A stretch of 64,000 nt of DNA, taken from Fragum whitleyi (lineage: Eukaryota; Mollusca; Bivalvia; Cardiida; Cardiidae). The notes below the pieces were generated by a model that was given only the letters and a program-made list of their open reading frames with translations, did no database searches and had not been told where the DNA came from. The stretch spans positions 35,132,077-35,196,076 of the forward strand of contig OX411557.1 of assembly GCA_948146395.1 (NCBI GenBank), in the 5' to 3' direction. Positions 39,001-49,389 of this stretch are shown in pieces; positions within the stretch are counted from its first letter, which is position 1, and each line of letters starts with the position of its first letter. The position numbers and the translations under genes are program-made.

Positions 39001-39720
39001 GCACTTTTACTCTATCGCACCAGAAACCTTCACGAGTATATACGACCCTGTCGCGATCGCATCCCGACCTCCATTCCCATGTCTATTCGATCAATCCAAC
39101 CTTATATCGATCGCTACTCGATCACTTCCCTACCATCCTGATGTCTAGACGATCGATACCCGATCTTTTCCAGACCACCACGGATTATCCTCTTCCATTT
39201 ACTTATACGTGTTCAAACTTAATTATATTGATGCAAATCACCTACACAACTATACCTAGATTTGCCATCCTATCCAAAAGATAAATAGTTGTTAGTGATC
39301 CAGACAGGGAATCAAAACCCATGATCTCGAACTCCGTGACCCTGAGTCCGCCCTTAACCGACTGATATAATGGGGAATATTTATTCTTAGGATCAGTGTA
39401 TTTCTTCAGTTTGTACACCATGGCATCTTAGAATATGATAATAGTAGGTCTAGAAAATAGGCACAGTTGTGCCAACCTATTGATGGCTCAGTGCAAAAAC
39501 AGGCACTTCAATCTAATTTCGCTCTAAGCCATCAACATACACATATACATTGTATATAAACCGTACCTTTCAAATCTCAGTTTATCATCGTATATTCACA
39601 GGAACATTTTACTACTGCTCACCATTGAAGGTTTATACCCACTGTGCAAACTTTGAAAACGCCAGAGGATGTTTCTGCAACACAAACTTCTGTAATAAGC
39701 CTGGGATGGAGATAGAGTAA
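36089..39720 (+). CDS. Secreted three-finger (Ly6/uPAR- or ET-like) protein, 3 coding exons
   Basis: Coding exons are 36089-36143, 36700-36780 and 39602-39720, giving 84 aa. Donors are GTAAGA and GTAAGAG; acceptors are a T-rich tract ending ATATTCCAG and TATATTCACAG. Both introns are phase 1, as is usual for Ly6-type genes. Exon 1 encodes a hydrophobic signal peptide (MKLFLFLLLVSYSTG). The mature part begins LLKCYSG and has eight cysteines (residues 22, 35, 39, 51, 60, 69, 71, 76), ending GCFCNTNFCN, the CN signature of three-finger domains. The first-loop pattern C-x12-C-x3-C and the CFC-x4-CN end most resemble nematode ET modules. No hydrophobic GPI tail follows (it ends KPGMEIE), so a free secreted protein is inferred. 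Intron 2 (2.8 kb) is filled with repeats. A poly(A) signal lies 79 nt past the stop. Ligand and function are unknown; transcription start not identified. Confidence 0.85.
36899..36973. repeat. Palindromic hairpin, GTGGGTACTCATT arms, in intron 2
   Basis: AAATCCTATGTTGTGGGTAC and its inverse flank GGAATCGTCTCATTAAGACG. Closely related to 35453-35530. Confidence 0.75.
37441..37680 (+). mobile_element. tRNA-derived SINE in intron 2 of the three-finger gene
   Basis: The head GTCGCCTGGTAGTTAGGACG (A box) and GGGATCGGATCTCGACC (B-box-like) is followed by about 170 bp of body (CCACCCAGGTGGTACC, ATTATCCGGGTTTTAAGTG). Confidence 0.65.
37709..37940. mobile_element. CATCTTACGATC MITE, copy 3 (intron 2 of the three-finger gene)
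   Basis: The ends are GGGGCCCGTTTTACTAAACA and GATCGTAAGATGTTAAGTAC. The centre is an inverted GGAATCGTCTTTGAAAGACG hairpin, with the left half in opposite orientation relative to copy 1. Confidence 0.75.
37950..38978 (+). mobile_element. Helentron/pearl-like element with 165-bp core repeats, in intron 2 of the three-finger gene
   Basis: GAAATGACC recurs at 38081, 38246, 38411 and 38576, an exact 165-bp period, followed by a diverged fifth copy. Then come an ACGC/ACGG microsatellite (about 38885-38930) and the hairpin TGGCTTTCAGCCA leading to GGAGCTAA. Confidence 0.75.
39290..39370 (-). mobile_element. tRNA-like SINE head
   Basis: The - strand reads CAGTCGGTTAAGGGCGGAC and GGGTTTTGATTCCCTGTC, spaced as A and B boxes. 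It is 230 bp before exon 3 of the three-finger gene. Confidence 0.5.
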
Positions 39721-39798
39721 CCAGACCTTAATGTCAAGTCGACAAAGACAGGATAGAGTGATAGAGTGAACAACCCTCAACTACAAACAATATGAAGA

Positions 39799-39804
39799 AA
39801 TAAA
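39799..39804 (+). promoter_or_regulatory. AATAAA polyadenylation signal of the three-finger gene
   Basis: A canonical AATAAA lies 79 nt after the TAA stop at 39718-39720, followed by a T-run and a TGTGTTG stretch that fits a downstream GU-rich element. This supports the reading of 39602-39720 as a terminal exon. Confidence 0.7.
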
Positions 39805-39946
39805 ACATTTTTTTGTCAATGTGTTGAAGATGTTTGACTTGAGTTAATAAATATTTTTCAAATTAATGTTCTGGGATAAAATATTAAATTTGTTTAAACC
39901 AGAACAAGAGGCCCAAGAAGTCCTGTATCAATAGACTCTTTTTCAA

Positions 39947-42231
39947 ATATCCACAGTCGTATACCTGGTACAGTGCAGTAAAAAAGTGCCCAGTGTAGAA
40001 TCATGCAAGATGGCGGATGTAAACAACGATAAAAAGTGGGTACATTTTCAATCGCAAAAATACAGGTTAATTTAACTGATGGCGTTTAATGATAGGCATT
40101 GTGACCAACATGAAATGTCCGATTTTCTTATTTTCCCATTGATTCTTCGTGATGCCTACTACACAACTTGGATTCAATCGATAAAGTTGGGTAAATAGCA
40201 AAAACCGAAATTGAAGCGGTGATCGCAAGATTCATTCCAGAATATTTGATTCATTACTAATAAAATCACCTACATCTAACGACCTATCGTAAGCCCAAAC
40301 CCCCACAAACCATCCCGATTTTTGGCAGCCATGTAAAAACATTGTGGAAAGTGATATTTTTAGTTTTTGTAAATGGACAACGGTCCGGTGCAGCAACAGG
40401 CCATTTTTTCCATTGGTACAGTGGAGATACAAGATTTTGAGTCGATTTTGAACCAGTGGAGATACATTTTTGGGAACTGTGTAGACACATGGTTTGGAAC
40501 CGTGTAGAACAAGCAAGACGTTGGTAAATAAAGACTTTGTGGAATTTTATGTCTACGATAATATGTATGTATACAATGCTTGGAGTTGTATCCGTGATAC
40601 ACACTTTTGCAAAGCTGCTTTTTGATTGGCCAATATAATGCAAGCGTAATCTAATATGGGTCATCCTCTGACATATAAATACGTTAGCATATTTTTTTTG
40701 TTAAGAAAGTAGACAAGATTGTTCCCAACACTACCTATTACACTCAATGAAATGATTTGAAAAAAAAAATCACAAATATTTTCACCTTTCTACCGTAATC
40801 ATGCTGTCTATTTTAATCTCATTAGTACTGGTCAATTCTGGATTGCAATAAATTTTGTGAACTCATTTTGTTCCTAGACTTTAGTCTTAGTCTGGTAATT
40901 TTGCGGAGGTAGTCTTACGATAAGGTCTGTGTCAAAGGTAGAAAATGATGCGAGAATTAAAGACAGTCTTCTACCAATCCTTATTTTTTTAAATTATATG
41001 TTTCTAGACCTGACAATTCAGCATTTAAGAAATATAGGACAAGGTAAATCAGAGAAAATGTTCCAGAATGATTGCAATGTCATCAACAATATTTTTTTTA
41101 TTACTCACCTTATATTATCGAAGACCAAATGATTCAACATTGAAGAAAAAGGGTCAAGTCAGGGTTAGTCTCGAAGGCTCAACGTAATGCCAGAATCAAA
41201 GACGACGCTTTGTCAACCTTTACCAGTATTATTAATTTGTTCTAGACCTAATCTGTCATTACTTTGAAGGTCGGACAAATGTCAGTGCCAAATCCCTAGA
41301 ATTGAGCGTATACAGTTATCTATCAATCTTAACTTATTCAAACATTGAGGACAAAAGTCAAGGTCAGTGCCAATGTTCAAATATGGTGCAAGATTCAATG
41401 ATGATCTTTCACCAAACTTTACTTTCCACTTCCAGTTATCGTAGACATAAAATTTAAAATTTAAGAAAGGAGGTCAAAGGTCACCGACAAATTTATAACC
41501 CCACACAATGCCAGAATCAAATACGATCAACTTTCAAACTTTATGAGCAAAAAAAAAATTAGTTCTAAATTTAAAGAATAGATAAATGTATTAAATATTT
41601 CCCTTATGTCACTATTCGAAATAATAATTCGGCTACTTTCAATTCACGACGACAAAGTCATTATTTACCAACGTGGTGCTTGTTCTACACAGTTCCAAAC
41701 CATGTGTCTACACAGTTTCAAAAAATGTATCTCCACTGGTTCAAAATCGCCTCAAAACCTTGTATCTCCACTGTACCAATGGAAAAAACGGCATGTTGCT
41801 GCACTGGACCGTTGTCAATTTACAAAAACTAAAAATATCACTTTCCACAATGCTTTTACATGGCTGTCAAAAATCGGGATGGTTTGTGGGGGTTTGGGCT
41901 TACAAAAGGACGTTGGACATAGGTGATTTTATTACAAATGAATAAAATATTCTGGAATGAATCTTGCGATCACCGCTTCAATTTCGGTTTTTGCTATTTA
42001 CCCAACTTTATCGATTGAATCCAAGTTGTGTAGTAGGCATCACGAGAAATCAATGGAAAAATAAGAAAATCGGACATTTTATGTTGGTCACAATGTCTAT
42101 CATTAAACACTATCAGTTAAAGTAACCTGTATTTTTGCGTACTTCTTTTCGTTGTTTACGTCCGCCATCTTGCATGATTCTACACTGGGCACTTTTTTAC
42201 TGCACTGTACCAGGTATACGACTGTGATATC
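39947..42231. mobile_element. Foldback element with 590-bp inverted arms
   Basis: The left arm 39947-40545 and right arm 41641-42231 are highly similar reverse complements beginning ACAGTCGTATACCTGG. The 1.1-kb spacer holds degenerate repeats of a GCCAGAATCAAAGACGA-type motif near 40946, 41190, 41388 and 41509. Mirror-image ORFs of about 90-126 codons in the arms translate alike only because the arms match. The element appears inserted in a decayed Helentron-like repeat whose left head is near 39903 and whose right end is at 42590-42715. Confidence 0.8.
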
Positions 42232-42589
42232 TATCGATGAGAAACTCAGTAAGATATTGAAGTTTACAAGGCAATTAAAAGCCCAAACATGGACAGAAAA
42301 GCTGATGATATAGTGTAGGCTTTACCTTAAATGGAAACATATTTCAAAAGTCATGTTAGTTTTGATTCCAAATAGGAAAAAAATCTTTACTATAAAATTA
42401 AGTCTTGTTAGATCTTTATCAATAAAAATATACTATTTATAGCATGGGAGATTCAGACCCGCGTTCAATTATTTTAAAACGCAACTAATTGATTATAATT
42501 AAATTGACAATCGCTCATTCTCCCTGCCAATATTTTTTGTGAAAATTAGCCTTTTCCTGCCACACCTATAACTTCAAAGTTTTATTGAA

Positions 42590-42715
42590 ACTGTGCCAAT
42601 GATTAGACAGAAAGGGGGGGGGGTCAAGTTTATGCATGGACAAACTCATGCATGGATGCATGACGGGAAAATCGCCATGAAAAAAGCTCACTGGCTTTGG
42701 CCAGTGAAGCTACAA
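42590..42715 (+). repeat. 3' end fragment of a Helentron/pearl-like element
   Basis: It ends with the hairpin CACTGGCTTTGGCCAGTG followed by AAGCTA, the same terminal layout as the full element ending near 38976. The core repeats are gone. Confidence 0.55.
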
Positions 42716-42741
42716 ATGCGCCACCTTCCTTTTCAACAATG

Positions 42742-45533
42742 TATTTGGGTGGATATAAACCGCAGACAATATAGAATATATAGTAACGCATACAATATAG
42801 AATAAAGAGGGGTTGCAGACAGGGTATAAAACGCAGACAACATAGGTAAAGAGGCAGTATGCTGTTACGCAGACGATATAAAACAAAGAGCTTTTAATTT
42901 CCAAGCACTTTTAATGCTTTATATTCTGTTTGGTTGTATTTTTATTTTAAATTTTATTTATATTCCTAAGAATTGCGATTTTTTGTTTCGCTTTAACAAA
43001 TAGTAATTTCAAAATTAACTTTTACGTCTTATCCGAGAATGCTTTGATATAAATACATGTATTCATTATCAATTTCATTAAACAATATAATTAAATGGAT
43101 GAAAATTTTAGCTCACTTTTTTCATTTTTTACCAATGGACGATTATAAAATAGGAAGGTAGCCGTACGGGTCCGTACGGCTAGGTACGGCTAGTCTGGTA
43201 GGCTAAACGTACGGACCCGTACGGCTAGCCAGTCCTAACTGGCCAGGCTAACCTACGGGAGTATTTCAACCAATCAGAATACAGAAGGGGAATGAATAAT
43301 AAATGTTTTGTTTCTATTCGCGTACTTCGATATTTTTCCGTTCTGTCTGTATGTGGATTAAAAGAATATAAAATATATAAATTGCAAAAGTTTAAGTCTA
43401 TTACCGGACGACAAAAAGCGTAAAAATATGTCTACCTTGATAAGGAACCTTAGATAACAGACCACTTTTATCATCATAATTGTTGTTACAGGCAATTACA
43501 AGTGTTTTATGATTATCTCTCTTTTTTTCTAAACGCGTAAAAAAGATAATAATCATTGAACAATCGGATATGTGAACCCGAAGATGGTATTTAATCGGAA
43601 ATCAAATACAGTATTCTGATTGGTTGAAAAACTCCCGTACGGCTAGCCTATCCAGTGAGGACGCGCTAGCCGTAAGGGTCCCTACGTTTAGCCTAAAAGA
43701 CTAGTCGTACGGACCCGTACGGCTAGCCAGTTCCTATAGAATATGCAATTTGAAAAAGGGCTTGTGAGCGTGTCTGAATAAATAATGAAAACAAAATAAT
43801 GAATTACGATGAAAATATACCAATTTCTCCGAGATAATACTCAATTATTATAACGATTTTTTCAATTTTGACAATTTGTTACCAAATTAACACATTTATT
43901 TATAAACTTTGGTAGAGATCATTTGTATACACATGAATAGTGCTTTCATATTTAAAATGTATAAATTTTATATCGTCGGTTTTATTCCAAAAGCTCGTAA
44001 CTACAACTTGAAATGTTACGTTATCAAATATATAAGAAAATTTGTAAATCTGTTTTATCCGATTTTATTTTACAATAATCAGCAAGTTGTTCAAGCTAAG
44101 ATCAATTTTTGCCCTTTATATTCGATTTCTGTCAAATATTGATTCAGAGATGGTTAAGTTTAAGAAAGTGACCGAAAGTCAAATTTATCAATTCGGGTGA
44201 TACACATGTAACTCACTGAAACTTGATCATCTATGGAAAACGAAGACACTCCGTTTATTATCAGTTTTAAGTCGGCTGTAGTGTTTTCGGGAGCTGTCAT
44301 CTAAAGGCGTTTTGGAATTATCAACGATAAAATATTAAATGACCGACTGGACACGCGTCTAACTGAAAATCGTAATTTATGAAGCGTGGTTACAGCATTG
44401 ATTTATATTACGTTTTGTCACCTGTCTAGACTACCTTGTTAATTGTCAGTAGCATTTTTAAAACTTTGGGCGATCAATTTATTAGCAAACTTTCTGACGT
44501 TCGGAATTTAGATACGAACGACCGAATATGTTCTCTGCAGAAAATATTCAACAGAAATGTATTTTAACACAATTCCAATAAATGTTAATTATTACACTCA
44601 GCGGTCATTAAATACAGTGAATTTTAGACATTTACATGCATGGAGCCTAAATGAACATATGTATATTAATTGACCTTGTTTTAGCCATTTTTGGCAAAGG
44701 TACCATTTCTATGCCGAAAGAGAGTTTGTCTGAGAATAGTGATTACAATATGTACACACAAACCTCGGACCTCTACATTCATAAATTCTTATGAAGATTT
44801 ACGAACACTATTTTAAGATTGAAAACATAATAATATAAGAGTATTGTCTCGAATGAAGTAGATTTTTCTCTTTAATTCATTATTTTGTTTTAATTATTTT
44901 TTCGGAAACGTTCACTAGACCTATTTCAAATTGCATATCACTAACAAGTAATCTTCTTGTTTAAAACAAAAATCAAACTTGCAATCATCAAATTATAATT
45001 ATATGCGATCATGATAAAAACTTATTTTATAACCAAATTGTTTTCAGTTACAACGTTAAGAGTTGATTTTTTTTTAAAAAAAAAAGAAACTTACTATTTC
45101 TTACAGCGAAGTAAAAATCGCAATTTTAATGAATTAAACAAGCTTTTAAAACAAATACATAACTGAAAAATTATATTAAATAACATTGTTTAATCAAATT
45201 GATAATGAATACAGGCATTTTTATATAACCAAAGTATTCTAAGTTATGACGTAAAAGATTTTTTGAACTAACCATTTCTTACATCGAAGCAAAAATCGTA
45301 ATTCTCATGAATATAAATAAGATCAAAAATAAAAAAAAGAAATAGAACATACAGTGTTAAAAAAAATGCTAGGAAATTTAAGCTCTTTGTTTTATATCGT
45401 CTGCGTAACAGCATACTGCCTCTTTACCTATTTTGTCTGCGTTTTATACCCCTGTGACTGCAATCCCTCTTTATTCTATATCGTATGCGTTACTATATAT
45501 TCTATATTGTCTGCGTTTTATACCCACCCGAAT
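42742..45533. mobile_element. Foldback element with 350-bp inverted arms
   Basis: The left arm 42742-43095 and right arm 45180-45533 are reverse complements. The outer ends carry TTTGGGTGG and CCACCCGAA, followed by repeated GCAGACAATATAGAATA-type motifs. The AT-rich spacer holds a nested palindromic element (43150-43738) and a partial direct duplication in the right half (about 45085-45145 against 45270-45330). No transposase is seen; ORFs within the arms are repeat artefacts. Confidence 0.8.
43150..43738. mobile_element. Palindromic MITE with GCCGTACGG-rich ends, nested in the foldback
   Basis: The ends read TAGGAAGGTAGCCGTACGGG on the left and CCCGTACGGCTAGCC then AGTTCCTATA on the right, in inverse orientation. 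The next inner segment is also inverted (CTGATTGGTTGAAA against TTTCAACCAATCAG). GC content of the ends is far above the AT-rich host. Noncoding. Confidence 0.75.
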
Positions 45534-45728
45534 AACAGCCGTAATATTAGTCCCCCCCCCCCCCCCTACCCCCCCACACACACATTTTGAAAGTACAGTT
45601 TCCATACAGTGATATTTTTACCCTGTCCTATTTTTTTCCAAACAATATTTTCCAAATAAATTTTGGAGTCAAAATCAACGAAATTAACAAGAAGTAAAAA
45701 AATTTAATCACATGTATTTCTTTAATTG
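45534..45728 (+). repeat. C-run and short unannotated spacer
   Basis: A run of C with a T/A-interrupted CCCC continuation occupies about 45550-45590. Nothing else is recognised before the 1-kb repeat units begin. Confidence 0.6.
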
Positions 45729-47885
45729 TATTTAGTCTTTGTCCTACATTATCATCCAATCAGAAGGCTGGAATTTCAAATTTTTTGAAGGTTTATTTTC
45801 TATAAACTTTCCAGCTAAGGTTTATTTTGAGCATTATTTCATTTAAACGTCGAGGTTTATTTGTTATTCTACGCATGCGTACAGATTAGATTCTACCCCC
45901 TCATAAATATGAAATGACCATGTAGTAAGTACAGGTGAAAATCGTAAAACACGTGCACATGTTGTATAACGAATATTCTTTGTATATTTTGATCTGGCAT
46001 GGCGTGGATTATCTTGACCAATCTCTTATTGAACGACGACTTTTCTACATGCCTATACATTTATTCAAGAAAGGTAACGCTAAGTATTGAACAGTGTAAT
46101 AGATAATATACTTATTTTAAAACGTTTATTCCAATAAGCTTCTCATTTAATTATTTTGGTCCCTTTCTAAATTTGGCCGAATTTCGTTTCATGATCGGCA
46201 ATAGATGAGGCGTATTATAGTCCACCAAAATTAACAAGGACAAATTAACTTAGTTGACGACACAAGAAAACGACCGAGAAGTTGGGCCATCGTATATGCA
46301 TATATCATAGGTTTGGTTGACTTTATAACATATTTTTTTCTCAACAAAATAATATAATATGCTTAGTTGTTTATGTCTTTAGATTGCTCTTCATACACAA
46401 GTTCGTAAACAATTACTGACTCATTTAATCAATACAGAGACTTTTTATTACATACGATAATACGATTCTGGTAAGTATTTCATTCTTTCTTTTCGAAGTA
46501 ACGTGCAAAACAGAGTGAAAAGTAATATATTTCGTTTATCAATATTGTCGGGTAAATAAAACCAAATTATACTTCATATTTATCTTCTGTAAAGGCTTTT
46601 TATAAAAACTCAATATTTGCGTGCATATTTCAATAATTCTCTGTTTGGAAAGAGATGGGCGTTTACTTGTAATAAATGTATCGGGGTGTTTCCGATTAAA
46701 GCGTGCAATATGATGTCAATAATACAAAAGGCGGGAAAAGGACTAAGTCAGTTAGTCTTTGTCCTACTTTATCATCCAATCAGGATGCTGGATTTTTAAA
46801 ATTTTTGAGAGTTTATTTTCCATAAACTAACCAGCTGAGGTTTATTTTGATCATTCTTTCATTTAAAACGTCAAGGTTTATTTGTTATTCCACGCATGCG
46901 TACACACTAAAATCTACCCCCTCAAGAATATGCAACGAGCACGTGAAAAGTAAAGGAGAAAATCGTGCCTACACGTGCACATGTTGCATTCCCCATATTC
47001 TACTCTGATTTGGACCTGTTTGGACGTGACATTGTCTGTCCATTTGTTTGCATATGGTTTAACCCCTTTTTCAACCTTATTGCAGCTATATCGCAATAAC
47101 TGGTGCACATACCCAAAGGTGGTTCGTTTACTTAACATTTATGTTCTTATTTGCTTCTGTATGGAGTGAGAAACTTTTTATCGTTTCGGCCCCCAGCTGG
47201 GCGGGGGGGGGGGGGGGTAGAAATAGTCGGCTGCTGCCCATGTAGTCAATGGTAAGACCCCTAACAAATGGGCCCGCCTGTTTGCCGTGGGTGGAGACTC
47301 GTAAGGCCGGAAAAGAGGGTCCTGGTAGTTGAGGGAAGCCCAGGGATCTCCAGCTTCTCAACACGCTGCTTTGGCCTCGGCTTCGGTTGAAACGGGAGCC
47401 TGGATGGGCCCGGTCTAGGCAATCGGCTGGTCGTTTTAGACTGGGGCATCTACTTTTGTCATATGAAATATTTTGTTATATTTAAGATGTTCAGTCATGA
47501 TTCTGATGACACATTACTTAATAATTTGTTGTACCGAATTTCTTTGAGATCACTTTGGTATAAAAGTTATTGTTGTACTAAGTGCAAAGATTTATATGCC
47601 CGTGTCACTCATATTTTGTATTTTAACAGTATTTTAGTCCTTGTCTATATAGGCTCATGGGCTAATCGGGTTGAATGGATTTTGTGATTTGGCATCATTT
47701 GCACGGCTTGATTCTAAGTTAGGAAATAGTTCGTGCAATCGCTGTTAGGTCATTTTGTCATTTTAGCTCGAGTATACCATCCGGGTAGCCCTGGCATGGG
47801 GGGCTGGAAACCCGCCCTTTCATGTCCCCTTGTAGGACTCCGTGGAGGGTGGTGGCCCCGGATAGTGAATTCTAATTAAACGAAC

Positions 47886-49365
47886 ATGGACACCCAATCA
47901 AAAAAAACGAAAAAACGAAGACGGATCTATTGAATGGGAAACAGGTACGACCCTCTATCAGTCTACAGCCATACGACTAAATACGCCAACTTTTCAAAGG
48001 TTTATAGTTATAGACTCAACTGACAGTGACAAATCTCTCACAAAACTTTCCCCTTTCGTAATTGATAAAGTGATTAAATCAATAATTGGTGAGCCAAAAT
48101 CTATTAAGAAATTAAGATCTGGTAGCCTTCTTGTTGAAGTTGAAAAGCCTGCACATTATGAAAATCTCATGAAAACTGACACCTTCTTTAACATTTCTGT
48201 AACATGCACACCGCATTCGACCCTTAATACGTCAAGAGGAATCATTCGATCTCGAGACTTAGAAAATATACCGGAATCTGAAATCTTAGAAGAACTTAAA
48301 AGTCAAAACGTTAATGCAGTTAAGCGAATTACTGTTTTCAGAGATGGTGAAAAGAGAAACACAAATACCTTTATTCTTACTTTCGGCTCGGCTATTCTAC
48401 CAAAATCTATAAAAGTAGGTTACCTTCGATCAAATGTTGATTTATACATCCCAAACCCCTTGCAGTGTTACAGGTGTTTCAAATTTGGACACCATGAGAA
48501 AAAGTGCAGGGCTGGTGAAGGAGATTTATGCCGCCGTTGTGGTAAATTAGAAGATCAACATCGTTCTATCCACTGCACAGATGACATGAAATGTTTGAAT
48601 TGTGGTGGGGAATATGCTTCTACTTCACGAAAATGTCCCGTATGGCAAAAAGAAAAAGAAATTGTCACTGTCAAGTATAAAGAAGGATTATCTTTTCCAG
48701 AAGCAAGAAAAGTTGTTGAAAATAGGGTTAATCTTACAAACACTTATGCCAATGTTACCAAAAATTCAAAAACCAATAGCACGAGTAAACAAGACACCAA
48801 TGGATGTGATAACTGTAAAGATCTTTTCGGAAAGTTGTGTATTCTCTTTCCTGAAAAGAAAGATGAGATTTCAAAGTTATTTCCATCTCTAGCAGTTACG
48901 TCTAGTAATCCCAGTAACACAGACCAGGGAATCACTGGTAAAACATCTGAGTGTCAATCAAACTCAAGTAAGGTAACACCAGGAAAAGATAATATTTCTC
49001 TTCGAGCCGCTAAACCATCGACACATACAAGCACTGGAGAAGATGAAGTTATTAAATTAGATTTAGCTGAAATGGGAAGACGGAAGAAGGCACAAATTCA
49101 ACTGGAGAAGTCAAATCCTCCGGTTGCTAAAGTGCCAGATGATAAAGATTCAAGTTCTTTTGTGAAACCTAGGAGCAGAACTTCGTCTCCTAGGGCAGCA
49201 ATATCTAATCGTCAGCCAAAAGGATCTGATGATCCTATAAAACAATACAACCGTTACCACAGTCTTGAAGAAGACATGGATACGGAAAACACTGAGGACT
49301 CAGATTCTTCAAAGGAGAATAGGCAAGGTAAACATATGATAGATCTTTCACATATAAAGAAATAA
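47886..49365 (+). CDS. LINE ORF1: gag-like nucleic-acid-binding protein with three CCHC zinc knuckles
   Basis: The uninterrupted frame runs from just after a stop at 47866 to TAA at 49365. The best ATG (47886) is in another frame and would join it only by a one-base slip in the A-rich tract at about 47900-47916, so the start is probably frameshifted. The N-terminal part has the RFIVIDSTDSDKSL-type segment seen in I-clade ORF1. The knuckles are CYRCFKFGHHEKKC, CRRCGKLEDQHRSIHC and CLNCGGEYASTSRKC (48466-48636). The tail is a Ser/Lys-rich low-complexity region. The family role is RNA binding and RNP assembly. It ends some 70 bp before the readable part of ORF2. Confidence 0.85.
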
Positions 49366-49389
49366 AATTCATACTTCCACTTCTTATAA

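Noticed and set aside
40232..41945. Pair of similar ORFs of about 90-126 codons in opposite orientation
   Set aside because: They lie in the inverted arms of the foldback element; the similarity reflects the arms, and the frames overlap in several phases.
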